Origin: Paracoccus zeaxanthinifaciens ATCC 21588
GTDB lineage: Bacteria > Pseudomonadota > Alphaproteobacteria > Rhodobacterales > Rhodobacteraceae
Direction of reading: 5' to 3'
Assembly: GCF_000420145.1 (NCBI RefSeq)
Contig: NZ_ATUJ01000018.1
Span: 1-62,630, forward strand
Length of the DNA: 62,630 bases
Positions within the stretch are counted from its first letter, which is position 1. Each line of letters begins with the position of its first letter. A program made the translations under genes and the position numbers. The notes under the pieces were generated by a model. That model was not told where the DNA came from. It did not search any database and saw nothing but the letters and a program-made list of their open reading frames with translations. Positions 1 to 6,307 of the stretch are shown here, piece by piece.

Positions 1-258
1 CTCGCCGACCGAGGCTATGATGCGGATTGGTTCCGCGACGCCCTGAAAGACAAGGGGATCAGGCCCTGCATCCCGGGCCGGAAGTCCCGCGGCAAGCCCG
101 TCAAATACGACAAGCGACGCTACAGACGACGCAACCGCATAGAGATCATGTTCGGTAGGTTGAAGGACTGGCGGCGAGTAGCGACACGTTACGATAGATG
201 CCCAAAGGTCTTCCTCTCCGCCGTCGCTCTCGCTGCCACCGTCATGTTCTGGCTGTGA
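1..258 (+). CDS. IS5-family transposase, C-terminal fragment
   Basis: The open frame enters from outside the window and ends at 258. It contains the LADRGYDADWFR segment, with the conserved catalytic Asp of DDE transposases, and the RRNRIEIMFGRLKDWRR segment, which carries the Y/R-(X)-E-R-like end motif of IS4/IS5-type enzymes with the catalytic Glu. It is very similar to the orfB product of the complete IS at 2159-2548. By analogy, the missing N-terminal part would be a separate reading frame joined by -1 frameshifting. Confidence 0.9.
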   Translation, partial: LADRGYDADWFRDALKDKGIRPCIPGRKSRGKPVKYDKRRYRRRNRIEIMFGRLKDWRRVATRYDRCPKVFLSAVALAATVMFWL

Positions 259-280
259 CCATCAATGAGTCTGGAGCCTA
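1..280 (+). mobile_element. IS5-family element, 3' end (cut by window edge)
   Basis: This is the last part of an insertion sequence: the transposase C-terminus followed by a terminal inverted repeat (reading inward GGCTCCAGACTCATTGATGG), then TA at 279-280, which is probably the target dinucleotide. By eye, the same 280 bases recur on the other strand at 62291-62570. The element resembles but differs from the complete IS at 2139-2979, whose ends read (G/A)GCTCAGGAC. The 5' half lies outside the window. Confidence 0.9.
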
Positions 281-281
281 G

Positions 282-563
282 GGCCTGACCGTGGATGGCG
301 TGGTCGGGGATCGCACCTGGGCGATGCTTCGCGACCGTCGCGACGCCCAGCCCAAAGCGCAGCCGGCCCAGGCCGATGTTCTTGCGAAGGTCACGGGCTA
401 TGCCGGCGCGGCAACGGCGCTGTCCGGGGCGGTGGCCGCCATCGGTGACGCGCTGCCCGAAAATGCGATGACCATCCTGACGGGCGGTGCGGCGGTGGCC
501 GGGGTCATGGCCTTGGCCGCGGTGCTGTTCGTGAAGATCCGCGACGGAAAGGCGCTGTTCTGA
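282..563 (+). pseudogene. Truncated phage endolysin with C-terminal holin-like segment
   Basis: The frame begins right at the IS junction. It reads GLTVDGVVGDRTWAML, the typical end of a peptidoglycan-binding repeat found in phage lysozymes and muramidases. A linker follows, then about 45 residues rich in Ala, Gly, Val and Leu with two probable membrane segments, and a basic KIRDGKALF tail. A GTG at 291 could start a short protein, but the VDG motif being cut at the IS edge argues for a 5'-truncated gene. The codon upstream at 279-281 is TAG, so nothing reads in from the IS. The stop overlaps the next start (ATG at 563). Endolysin-holin fusion is inferred from composition and context. Confidence 0.6.
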
Positions 564-769
564 TGCGCGCCTATCTCGCAGCTGGTGCGCTGGCGGCCGT
601 TCTGGTCGCCGGCTGGCGGTTGTTCGATCAGGGGCGCGGGGCTGAACGCTCACAGCAGCAGGCCCGCGACCTTGAAGCATGGGAAAGGGTGGATAATGCG
701 GACGTGTCTCGCGGTGATCCTGACGACGATCTTGGCTGGCTGCATGAATGGATCGGCGGGCAGCAGTGA
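563..769 (+). CDS. Inner-membrane spanin-like (Rz-like) protein
   Basis: This 68-residue product has an N-terminal hydrophobic helix (about residues 3-18, AYLAAGALAAVLVAGW) followed by a charged, Gln-rich stretch that could form a short coiled coil (RGAERSQQQARDLEAWERVDN). It starts in the TGATG overlap with the endolysin/holin-like frame. A lipoprotein gene overlaps its 3' half in another frame. Position after an endolysin, one N-terminal anchor and the nested lipoprotein are the hallmarks of a phage i-spanin. There is no recognisable sequence family, so the call rests on architecture. It is shorter than typical Rz proteins and may be decayed. Confidence 0.5.
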   Translation: MRAYLAAGALAAVLVAGWRLFDQGRGAERSQQQARDLEAWERVDNADVSRGDPDDDLGWLHEWIGGQQ

Positions 770-902
770 CGGCCTTGCGGTCGCAATGAAAAAGCCCCTG
801 CAGCGACATGCAGAGGCTTTGGTTGGTGATGACGTTGGCCGGATGCGATCAACCGGGCGCGATGTTCTGGCGGTCTATGACGCATGGACCGGTGCGAAGT
901 GA
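696..902 (+). CDS. Outer-membrane spanin-like lipoprotein (Rz1-like), nested
   Basis: ATG at 696 gives a 68-residue protein beginning MRTCLAVILTTILAGC. This is a compact signal peptide ending in a clear lipobox (LAGC), so a mature lipoprotein anchored at Cys16 is expected. The gene starts inside the preceding small frame (563-769) in a different register and runs 133 bases past it, like Rz/Rz1 pairs of tailed phages. The mature part is not markedly Pro-rich, unlike classical Rz1. Function as an o-spanin is inferred from position and lipobox only. Confidence 0.5.
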   Translation: MRTCLAVILTTILAGCMNGSAGSSDGLAVAMKKPLQRHAEALVGDDVGRMRSTGRDVLAVYDAWTGAK

Positions 903-962
903 GGGCGCGGCCCGCGAAGGTTCGCGCTGCAATGCCTGATCGCGGATATCGAGCGGGTGTAG

Positions 963-1628
963 TCAGGCGATATCCTTGGAATAGCCGAACCGCTTGAAAT
1001 CGTAGTCGAACTGATCTCGCACGATTTTCAGGGCCGCGGCATCGAAGTAATCCGCCGTGGTGATCCCTTCTGTCTTGGCGCGTTTCTTGTATGTCGGCGC
1101 GTCCGGCCAGCGAAGATCAAGGCCCAACTTCTCGCCCAGCTTCGCGAAGTCGTCTGCCAAGCTTTCGTAGCGGATCAGGTAGGCGTGGAAGTCCTTGCCA
1201 TCGACCTTGTAGAATTGCCTGTTCGTGGGGAGGATCGGCCGCATCTTGAGCCAGTTCAGAAACAGAAAGCGTGTCTCATCGAAAGGCCGATTTTTCAGCG
1301 ACTCTTTCGTCTCATTCGGCATCCGCCAGAAGAACCAGCTCACCACCTTGTCGAACGGGTTTCGGATCGGAACCACCTTCGTGAACGTGCGGAAGGTGTA
1401 AAATCCAACCTGATTGCGGATCGCGGTCGCGTCCATGTGCGCATGGAAGGTCTTGTAACTCCCATGCGCCCGCCCGCCGATGATGCCGCGCTTCGTGATT
1501 ACCTCGTTCTGGCACTCCTTGACCGGGACGCTCGGGCAGGCGAATGGTTGTAGCGCAGCCTCGATACTGGTGCTGGCCGTCTTGTGCGTCTTGATGAAGA
1601 TGAACTTGTGGTCGAACGAAACTAGCAC
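963..1628 (-). CDS. Sulfotransferase family 2-like protein
   Basis: The 221-residue protein begins MLVSFDHKFIFIKTHKTASTS; the IKTHKTASTSIE segment is the 5'-phosphosulfate-binding loop of PAPS-dependent sulfotransferases. Around residues 85-100, VVPIRNPFDKVVSWFF matches the 3'-phosphate-binding segment (R-x-P-x-D..S). Such enzymes transfer sulfate from PAPS to carbohydrate or lipid hydroxyls; the acceptor cannot be predicted here. There is no signal peptide. The gene lies alone on the minus strand between the lysis-gene remnants and the IS-interrupted gene, so it is probably prophage cargo or a neighbour brought by rearrangement. Its codon use looks less GC-biased than the core genes. Confidence 0.8.
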   Translation of the reverse strand: MLVSFDHKFIFIKTHKTASTSIEAALQPFACPSVPVKECQNEVITKRGIIGGRAHGSYKTFHAHMDATAIRNQVGFYTFRTFTKVVPIRNPFDKVVSWFFWRMPNETKESLKNRPFDETRFLFLNWLKMRPILPTNRQFYKVDGKDFHAYLIRYESLADDFAKLGEKLGLDLRWPDAPTYKKRAKTEGITTADYFDAAALKIVRDQFDYDFKRFGYSKDIA

Positions 1629-1955
1629 TGCGGCCCCCTCTCCGTGGCAATGGCACGCCGACCTTAGCTATTCGGGTCGCGGTTGTCGAACGGGATTGAC
1701 TGGCCCGAATTCAGCCGGCGCGCTAAACGCGCTGCATGATCCATTATGGCCGCCTCTACTGCTCCTGCGGTCACCATGGCATCGCTCAGCTGAGCGATTG
1801 GGCGCCGCCTGACCGGATGTTGCCCGCGCGCGATGCGCCATCTGTGAACGGCGCGCAACAAGCTTGACCAGCTACGTCCCAGGCACCGAGTACCCGGCGC
1901 ATCAGGCCGAGGCTATGGCGCGAGTGGAGGCCTTGCCGGTCTGGCGGGTGTAGGG
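1629..1955. other. No convincing gene
   Basis: Between the sulfotransferase gene and the interrupted gene I see only short frames. One is a 43-codon frame from ATG 1736 to TGA 1867 that starts MIHYGRLYCSCGHHG and has no clear ribosome-binding site. Another is a frame ending at 1953 (EAMARVEALPVWRV) that could be the tail of a degraded gene. I do not annotate either as real. Confidence 0.5.
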
Positions 1956-2158
1956 TCAGGTGCGGTCATTCTGCGTCTCCTGTGTTGTGAGGGCGGGGAA
2001 AGCGCCGCACTGCATGCACTGACCATTCATCGCTAGGTGCAACAGGCAGACGTGCGGTTCTTGATCCTGGGCTGTGAGGGATTCGAGCATGTCGGCGGCT
2101 TGCCAAATGATCCGGCCAAATGCCCACGGTTCGGCGTAGGCTCAGGACTCGTTCTGGA

Positions 2159-2548
2159 TCATAGCCAGAACAAGACGGTTGCGGCGAGCATGATCGCAGA
2201 GAAGAAGGTTTCCGGGCATCGGTCGTATCGGGTGGCAACGCGCCGCCAATCCTTGAGTCTGCCGAACATGATCTCGATGCGGTTGCGCCGTTTGTAGCGC
2301 CGCTTGTCGTATTTCACCGCCTTCTTGCGGGACTTCCGACCGGGAATACAGACTTTAATCCCCTTGTCTTTCAAGGCATCTCTGAACCAATCGGCTTCAT
2401 AGCCTCTGTCGGCCAGAAGCCACCCCGCCTTCGGCAGGCTGCCCAGCAGAGCCGCTGCACCGGTGTAATCGCTGACTTGACCGGCCGACATGAAGAACCC
2501 GATCGGCCGCCCCTTTGCATCGGCGACGGCGTGCAATTTGGTGTTCAT
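2159..2548 (-). CDS. IS5-family transposase, orfB (C-terminal frame)
   Basis: This 129-residue frame starts at an ATG in the ATGA overlap with orfA. The frame is open upstream of that ATG: reading back to the slippery site gives ...RARQIGRTKGG-MNTKLHAVAD, the conserved IS5 junction. The true product is therefore a fusion with orfA by -1 frameshift. It carries the second catalytic Asp (LLADRGYEADWFRD) and the Glu region (RRNRIEIMFGRLKDWRRVATRYD). It matches the fragments at the window ends over most residues, with scattered substitutions. Confidence 0.93.
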   Translation of the reverse strand: MNTKLHAVADAKGRPIGFFMSAGQVSDYTGAAALLGSLPKAGWLLADRGYEADWFRDALKDKGIKVCIPGRKSRKKAVKYDKRRYKRRNRIEIMFGRLKDWRRVATRYDRCPETFFSAIMLAATVLFWL

Positions 2549-2916
2549 GCCACCTTTGGTCCGCCCGATCTGACGTGCACGCCCCCCTTTTTGACCCGCA
2601 GGCTCGACGCCGTGCGATGGGCTTTCAGATACGTCGCATCAATCATCAGCGTCTTCTGATCCGTTGCCTCCGAGGCCAATCCCTCGAAGATCCTGGCAAA
2701 CACGCCCATCTCGCTCCAGCGCTTCCACCGGTTGTAGAGTGTCTTTGCCGGGCCGTATTCCTTCGGCGCGTCACGCCAGCGCAACCCATTGCGATTGATG
2801 AAGATTATGCCACTCAGGACGCGACGATCATCGACGCGGGGCTTGCCATGGCTCTTCGGAAGGAAAGGTTTGAGACGCTCCATCTGGGCGTCGGACAGCC
2901 AGTAAAGGTTGCTCAT
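2545..2916 (-). CDS. IS5-family transposase, orfA (N-terminal frame)
   Basis: This 123-residue frame begins MSNLYWLSDAQMERLKPFLP, the typical DUF4096-type N-terminus of IS5 transposases. It contains GLRWRDAP..YGP..TLYNRWKRW and the first catalytic Asp region (LMIDATYLKAHR). It ends at 2545, overlapping the orfB start by ATGA. Near its end the message has A5G6, where ribosomes probably slip -1 to make the full transposase; without slippage only this short product is made. The element appears intact and may be active. Confidence 0.93.
   Translation of the reverse strand: MSNLYWLSDAQMERLKPFLPKSHGKPRVDDRRVLSGIIFINRNGLRWRDAPKEYGPAKTLYNRWKRWSEMGVFARIFEGLASEATDQKTLMIDATYLKAHRTASSLRVKKGGVHVRSGGPKVA
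2582..2592 (-). promoter_or_regulatory. Slippery A5G6 heptamer-type frameshift site
   Basis: On the minus strand the message reads AAAAAGGGGGG within orfA codons GTC-AAA-AAG-GGG-GGC. A -1 shift here joins orfA to the open orfB frame and restores the conserved IS5 sequence across the junction. This is the usual expression strategy of IS427-like elements; slippage itself is inferred. Confidence 0.75.
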
Positions 2917-3081
2917 CGTTCAGGTCTCCTTGTGGGGCCTGAATCATGCCAAAGGTCTGAAATCAATGGGTCCTGAGCTTAGGCATCATCTTCCGTGCAA
3001 CTGCGCAGCCGGTCGATCATATCGCGCACCTCGGCGTCGATGGGGCGGGTCATGGGCGTCTCCTATCTGCTGGGCGGGAGG

Positions 3082-3315
3082 TCAGTTGACTATCTGGTCG
3101 GGCCAGAAGTCAGTCACGACGACTTTGGAGTGCTCCCACATTGAGGCCAGCGCCTTCTCGGGGTCTGCACCGGACTTCACGGCGATGAGCATGAATGCGC
3201 ACATCAGGTCGGCTGCTGCGGTGGCGTTGTCGCCGCCGTGGTTTCTGGCGTTCATCTGAGCCTGCATCACGCAAGCCTCGATGCGGCGCTTAATGATAGT
3301 GGATCCGTCCGCCAT
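3082..3315 (-). CDS. Hypothetical 77-residue protein (prophage remnant)
   Basis: The start ATG at 3315 is preceded by a strong GGAGG six bases upstream. The protein is mainly helical, with MADGSTIIKRRIEACVMQAQ at the front and DLMCAFMLIAVKSGADPEKA in the middle. It has no signal peptide or membrane helix, and I do not recognise a family. It is 28 bp upstream of the IS-interrupted gene on the same strand, so the two may once have been one transcript of early phage genes. Confidence 0.7.
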   Translation of the reverse strand: MADGSTIIKRRIEACVMQAQMNARNHGGDNATAAADLMCAFMLIAVKSGADPEKALASMWEHSKVVVTDFWPDQIVN

Positions 3316-3473
3316 ATCGGCCTCCGGTTAGCTGGACTCGCCAGCGGTTGAGCATATCGGCATTGTGGACCACGCGATTTTTGCCGTGGGTCAAAACGTC
3401 GAAAAGCTGTTGAAAAACAATGTCGCGGTAGTGCTATGGTAGGCCCGGCAGGACTTCCACCCGCCGGAGTCGG

Positions 3474-3680
3474 TTAGCTGGTCTTTTCTGCGAGGTAGAA
3501 TTTCTTCGAGTCGGGGCATCCGCTCTTTCCGATGGATCTGCCTTTGAGGCGACCGTCGCGAAACTTGAATGTGGTTTCGCACATCCTGCCGTTATCGAAG
3601 TGCTTTGCGTCAAAGACCACATCCAGGGGGCCAATCGCTCTGTAGAAGTCGTTGCGCGAAACCTCTTTGAATTCTGCCAT
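3474..3680 (-). CDS. Hypothetical 68-residue protein (prophage remnant)
   Basis: A clear AGGAGG precedes the ATG at 3680. The product starts MAEFKEVSRNDFYRAIGPLD and contains a probable beta-rich core (VVFDAKHFDNGRMCETTFKF..GRLKGRS), ending in a Lys-rich tail. It has two Cys and no membrane segment. No family is recognised. It is the last gene before the attachment scar, a place where prophages often keep small regulatory or excision-related genes, but nothing in its sequence proves such a role. Confidence 0.65.
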   Translation of the reverse strand: MAEFKEVSRNDFYRAIGPLDVVFDAKHFDNGRMCETTFKFRDGRLKGRSIGKSGCPDSKKFYLAEKTS

Positions 3681-3830
3681 GTCAGCCTCCTGGCTATCTT
3701 TTTAATGGGTTGGATGGGGCGCAAATCGGCCCTGCGGGAAACACATGCGGTTTCCCGGTTTCGCGATTCGTTTTTGGTATGTCCGCGCCCTGTTTCCCAT
3801 CTAACGGATTGAAAACAAAGGCTGCGCTAT

Positions 3831-3879
3831 CGGATTGAAAATCCGCGTGTCGGTGGTTCGAATCCGCCTCCGGGCACCA
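3831..3879 (+). other. tRNA-Phe 3' fragment: prophage attachment-site scar
   Basis: The sequence begins in the anticodon arm (CGGATTGAAAATCCG; loop TTGAAAA with anticodon GAA). It continues through a variable loop and a good T arm (GGTGGTTCGAATCCGCC) to CCGGGCACCA. The 5' half (acceptor GCCCGGA, D arm) is missing: upstream bases do not pair. A tRNA fragment from anticodon loop to CCA, next to phage-type genes on its 5' side, is the usual product of integrase-mediated insertion into a tRNA 3' end. The functional tRNA-Phe should lie at the other, unseen end of the element. CGGATTGAAAA also occurs 26 bp upstream at 3805. Confidence 0.8.
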
Positions 3880-3963
3880 TCCTTTCCCAAAGCGATGGAA
3901 GCCTTGCCGAAACGGTCGATCCGTTCGGTCGTCGATGCTTCGTTTCCCTTTCGATACAGCCGC

Positions 3964-5190
3964 CTAGTGCGGCAGCTGCATCGTGAATTCGGTCAGCCCG
4001 TCGGTCGAGGTCACCTCGATCCCGCCGCCATGCGCGGCGACGATGGAGGCCGCCACATGCAGTCCCAGACCAAGGCCCTGGCCGCCCGCCGAAGGCCCGC
4101 GATGGAAGGGCCGGAACAGGTTGCGGCGCGTTTCCTCGGGGATGTCGCGGCCACGGTTGCGTACGGTGATGGTGATGCCCGTTTCCGCGATCCGGCCCGA
4201 GACCTCGACGGGGGCGTCGGGCAGGCCGTGGGTCAGCGCATTCGACAGCAGGTTGGAAATGGCCTGACCGATCCGCTGCGCATCGCAGGCGACGGGGCGG
4301 TCCAGCGCGAGGTCCAGAAGGATCTGGCGGTCCGGGCTGGCGATCCGCAGCTCCTCGACGATCTGGGATATGGTCTGGGCCAGCGGCGCGTCGTCGGTCT
4401 TGGCCACGCGGATCCCGCCGCCAAGCCGGTCGGTCGCGTGCAGCATCATGTTGTTGATCAGCTCGTTCATGCGCTGGACCGACGACTGCATCAGCGGCAG
4501 CAGGACCTGCGCGGTCTCGCCCATCGGTTCGCGCCCAAGCTGGCGCAGGCCCGCCTGGAAGGCCGCGACGGGGTTGCGCAGGTCGTGGCCCAGGATCGCC
4601 ACGAACTCCTCTTGCAGGCGCGCAAGGTCGCGTTCGTATTGCAGGGCAAGGTCCTGCGCCTCCAGCCGTTCCTCGGTCTCGAGGCTCTGGCCGATCAGGT
4701 CGGCGAACATCTCCATCATGGCGATGGCGCGGGGGTTCGTGACGTCGCGCGGCTGGCTGTCCAGCGCGCAGAGCGTGCCGAAGAACGACCCGTCGCTTCG
4801 ATGGATCGGGATCGAGGCATAGGCGACGATCCCGAACCGTTCCGCGATGGCGTGCCCGCGATAGACCGGATCGTTCGCGGCGTCGTCGAACACGACCTTG
4901 CAGGACGACTGGCGGACCTGCTGGCAGAAGGTGGATTGCACCTCGATCTCGTCGCCCTCGGCCAGGCCCAGGCTCATCTCGTCCACGGTGCGGCAGGCAA
5001 CCCACCGATCCTCGGTCACGCGGGCGACGGCGGCAAAGCGCATCTCGGTCGCCAGCATCACGGTCTCGAGGATGGTGCGGATCGTCTCGTTGGTGGCAAG
5101 ACGTTCGATATCGGCCTGGAAATCATGCGCGCCCGAGCGGAAGGCGGCGTGGTCCTGCAACCGGTGGGGCGTATCGCCGGTCATCTTCAT
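3964..5190 (-). CDS. GAF-domain sensor histidine kinase (soluble)
   Basis: The 408-residue protein has no membrane helix. A GAF domain occupies about residues 30-170 (ending FFGTLCALDSQPRDV). A coiled linker follows, then a HisKA dimerisation segment with phospho-acceptor His202 (GHDLRNP). The HATPase_c domain has an N box at 310-320 (AISNLLSNALTHG), an F-like segment LFRPF near 360, and a glycine box GQGLGLGL near 370-377. It would autophosphorylate in response to a cytoplasmic signal. No response regulator is adjacent. It is divergent from the TAXI transporter (176-bp gap), which hints at sensing the transported solute but does not prove it. A second in-frame ATG lies two codons inside. Confidence 0.92.
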   Translation of the reverse strand: MKMTGDTPHRLQDHAAFRSGAHDFQADIERLATNETIRTILETVMLATEMRFAAVARVTEDRWVACRTVDEMSLGLAEGDEIEVQSTFCQQVRQSSCKVVFDDAANDPVYRGHAIAERFGIVAYASIPIHRSDGSFFGTLCALDSQPRDVTNPRAIAMMEMFADLIGQSLETEERLEAQDLALQYERDLARLQEEFVAILGHDLRNPVAAFQAGLRQLGREPMGETAQVLLPLMQSSVQRMNELINNMMLHATDRLGGGIRVAKTDDAPLAQTISQIVEELRIASPDRQILLDLALDRPVACDAQRIGQAISNLLSNALTHGLPDAPVEVSGRIAETGITITVRNRGRDIPEETRRNLFRPFHRGPSAGGQGLGLGLHVAASIVAAHGGGIEVTSTDGLTEFTMQLPH

Positions 5191-5365
5191 ACTCTCTCGG
5201 GGCTGTCCTACGGGTCACAGATAGGCCGAGTTTTTCATAGATCAAAGTAAAATAACGGATTTTGCACGTCCTGCATCGCTCGGGTGGGGCCGGAACGCGA
5301 TGGACCGGAGGGATCGGATGGCTTAATTGTCGGTGCCGAAGCGGAACGCAGCGAAGGGGGATACG

Positions 5366-6307
5366 ATGCGTCAATGGAAACAGGCCATGCTGGCCGGTGC
5401 CGTGCTGGTCGCGGCGGGGGCGGCACATGCGGAAACGCGGCTGACCTACAAGTCGGCCAAGACGGGCACGTCCTATTACCAGATGGCCGTCGAACTGGCC
5501 GAGGGCGTGCGCAGCGCCACCGACGGGCAGATCGGCATGACGGTCGAGGAAAGCCAGGGCTCGGTCCAGAACGTGATGGAGGTCCGCGCGCGCGGCGGCG
5601 ATTACGTCTTCACCGCGCCGCCCTCGCTGGTGGCTGCGGCGCAGGGCGCGACCGGCCCGTTCGAGGGCAAGGGCAACCCGAATTTCGACGAGATCCGCGC
5701 CCTGTTCCCGATCCCCTCGCTGACCATGCATTTCGTCATGGGCGGGTCCGAGGGGCCGACCGACCTGTCCGCGCTGGAAGGGCAGCGCATCCTTCTGGGC
5801 AAGGGCAGCTTCGGCGCCAGCGAGGGTCAGAAATACCTGGATCTGTTCGGGCTGACCGACAAGGTGACCATCGCGGATGCCGAACTGTCGAACGCGGGCG
5901 ATGCGCTGACGAACGGCCAGATCGACGGCTTCGTCACGGCGGGCAGCTTCCCTGCGCCGAACGTGATCGAGGCCGCCGCGGGCGAGGGTGTGCGCATCCT
6001 GTCCCTGACCGACGAGCAGGTCGCCCAGACGGGCCAGGCCCGTGTCGTCATCCCCGCCGAAGTCTATCCGGGGCAGGCGGGCGACATCGTGACCACGGGC
6101 CTGCCGGTGGTGGCCTTCGCCTCGACCGCGATGGATGACGAAACCGCCTATCAGCTGACCCGCGCCTTCTGGACGCAGCGCGATGCCATGGCCGCGAATG
6201 CGCCCTGGTGGGATGGCGTCAGCACGGAGCAGGTGGCCGAACTGGGCGCGCTGCATCCGGGCGCCGCGCGCTACTACGAAGAAGCAGGGGTGGCAGTCGG
6301 GGAATGA
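5366..6307 (+). CDS. TAXI-family TRAP transporter solute-binding protein
   Basis: The chosen start is ATG 5366, after GAAGGGGG, giving MRQWKQAMLAGAVLVAAGAAHA, a normal Sec signal peptide cut before ETRLTYKSAKTGTSYYQ. An upstream TTG at 5327 would place a charged extension before it and is unlikely. The mature protein of about 291 residues has TAXI-family (NMT1-like) traits: TGTSYYQMAVELAEGV, LLGKGSFGASEGQKYLDLFG, and DGFVTAGSFPAPNVIEAAAGEGVR. It binds a small substrate, often a carboxylate or amino acid such as glutamate, in the periplasm and delivers it to the membrane partner encoded next. The substrate is unknown. It overlaps the permease gene by ATGA. Confidence 0.93.
   Translation: MRQWKQAMLAGAVLVAAGAAHAETRLTYKSAKTGTSYYQMAVELAEGVRSATDGQIGMTVEESQGSVQNVMEVRARGGDYVFTAPPSLVAAAQGATGPFEGKGNPNFDEIRALFPIPSLTMHFVMGGSEGPTDLSALEGQRILLGKGSFGASEGQKYLDLFGLTDKVTIADAELSNAGDALTNGQIDGFVTAGSFPAPNVIEAAAGEGVRILSLTDEQVAQTGQARVVIPAEVYPGQAGDIVTTGLPVVAFASTAMDDETAYQLTRAFWTQRDAMAANAPWWDGVSTEQVAELGALHPGAARYYEEAGVAVGE

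Larger units (their letters stand above)
2139..2979 (-). mobile_element. Complete IS5-family (IS427-like) insertion sequence, 841 bp
   Basis: Terminal inverted repeats are GGCTCAGGACTCGTT at 2139 and, read inward on the minus strand from 2979, AGCTCAGGACCCATT. TA flanks both ends (2137-2138 and 2980-2981), a 2-bp target duplication confirmed by the restored host gene. Two overlapping frames encode the transposase through a predicted -1 frameshift. Size, TA target and two-frame layout fit the IS427 group of IS5. It is related to, but distinct from, the IS at the two window ends. Confidence 0.95.
1956..3053 (-). pseudogene. Small prophage gene split by IS insertion
   Basis: The start ATG at 3053 follows GGAGACGCCC. 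The reading frame MTRPIDAEVRDMIDRLRSCT runs to the IS edge at 2981, where the IS creates a TAA stop. Removing the IS (2139-2979) and one TA restores an uninterrupted 84-codon frame: ...EDDA-Y-AEPWAFGRIIWQAAD... to the TGA at 1956. Near the C-terminus is a CMQC pair, and another Cys is at restored position 55. I do not recognise the family; small proteins of this kind are common in prophages. The exact frame restoration shows the insertion is recent and the gene was intact before it. Confidence 0.85.

Noticed and set aside
1736..1867. A 43-codon Cys-rich ORF
   Set aside because: It has no ribosome-binding site and no recognisable similarity, in a decayed prophage region.
3831..3879. A complete tRNA or tmRNA gene
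   Set aside because: The 5' acceptor strand and D arm are missing upstream, and no tmRNA tag or pairing is seen; only the 3' part of tRNA-Phe is present.
5327..5365. TTG start for the TAXI binding protein
   Set aside because: It would place 13 charged residues before the signal peptide; ATG 5366 has a ribosome-binding site and a normal signal.
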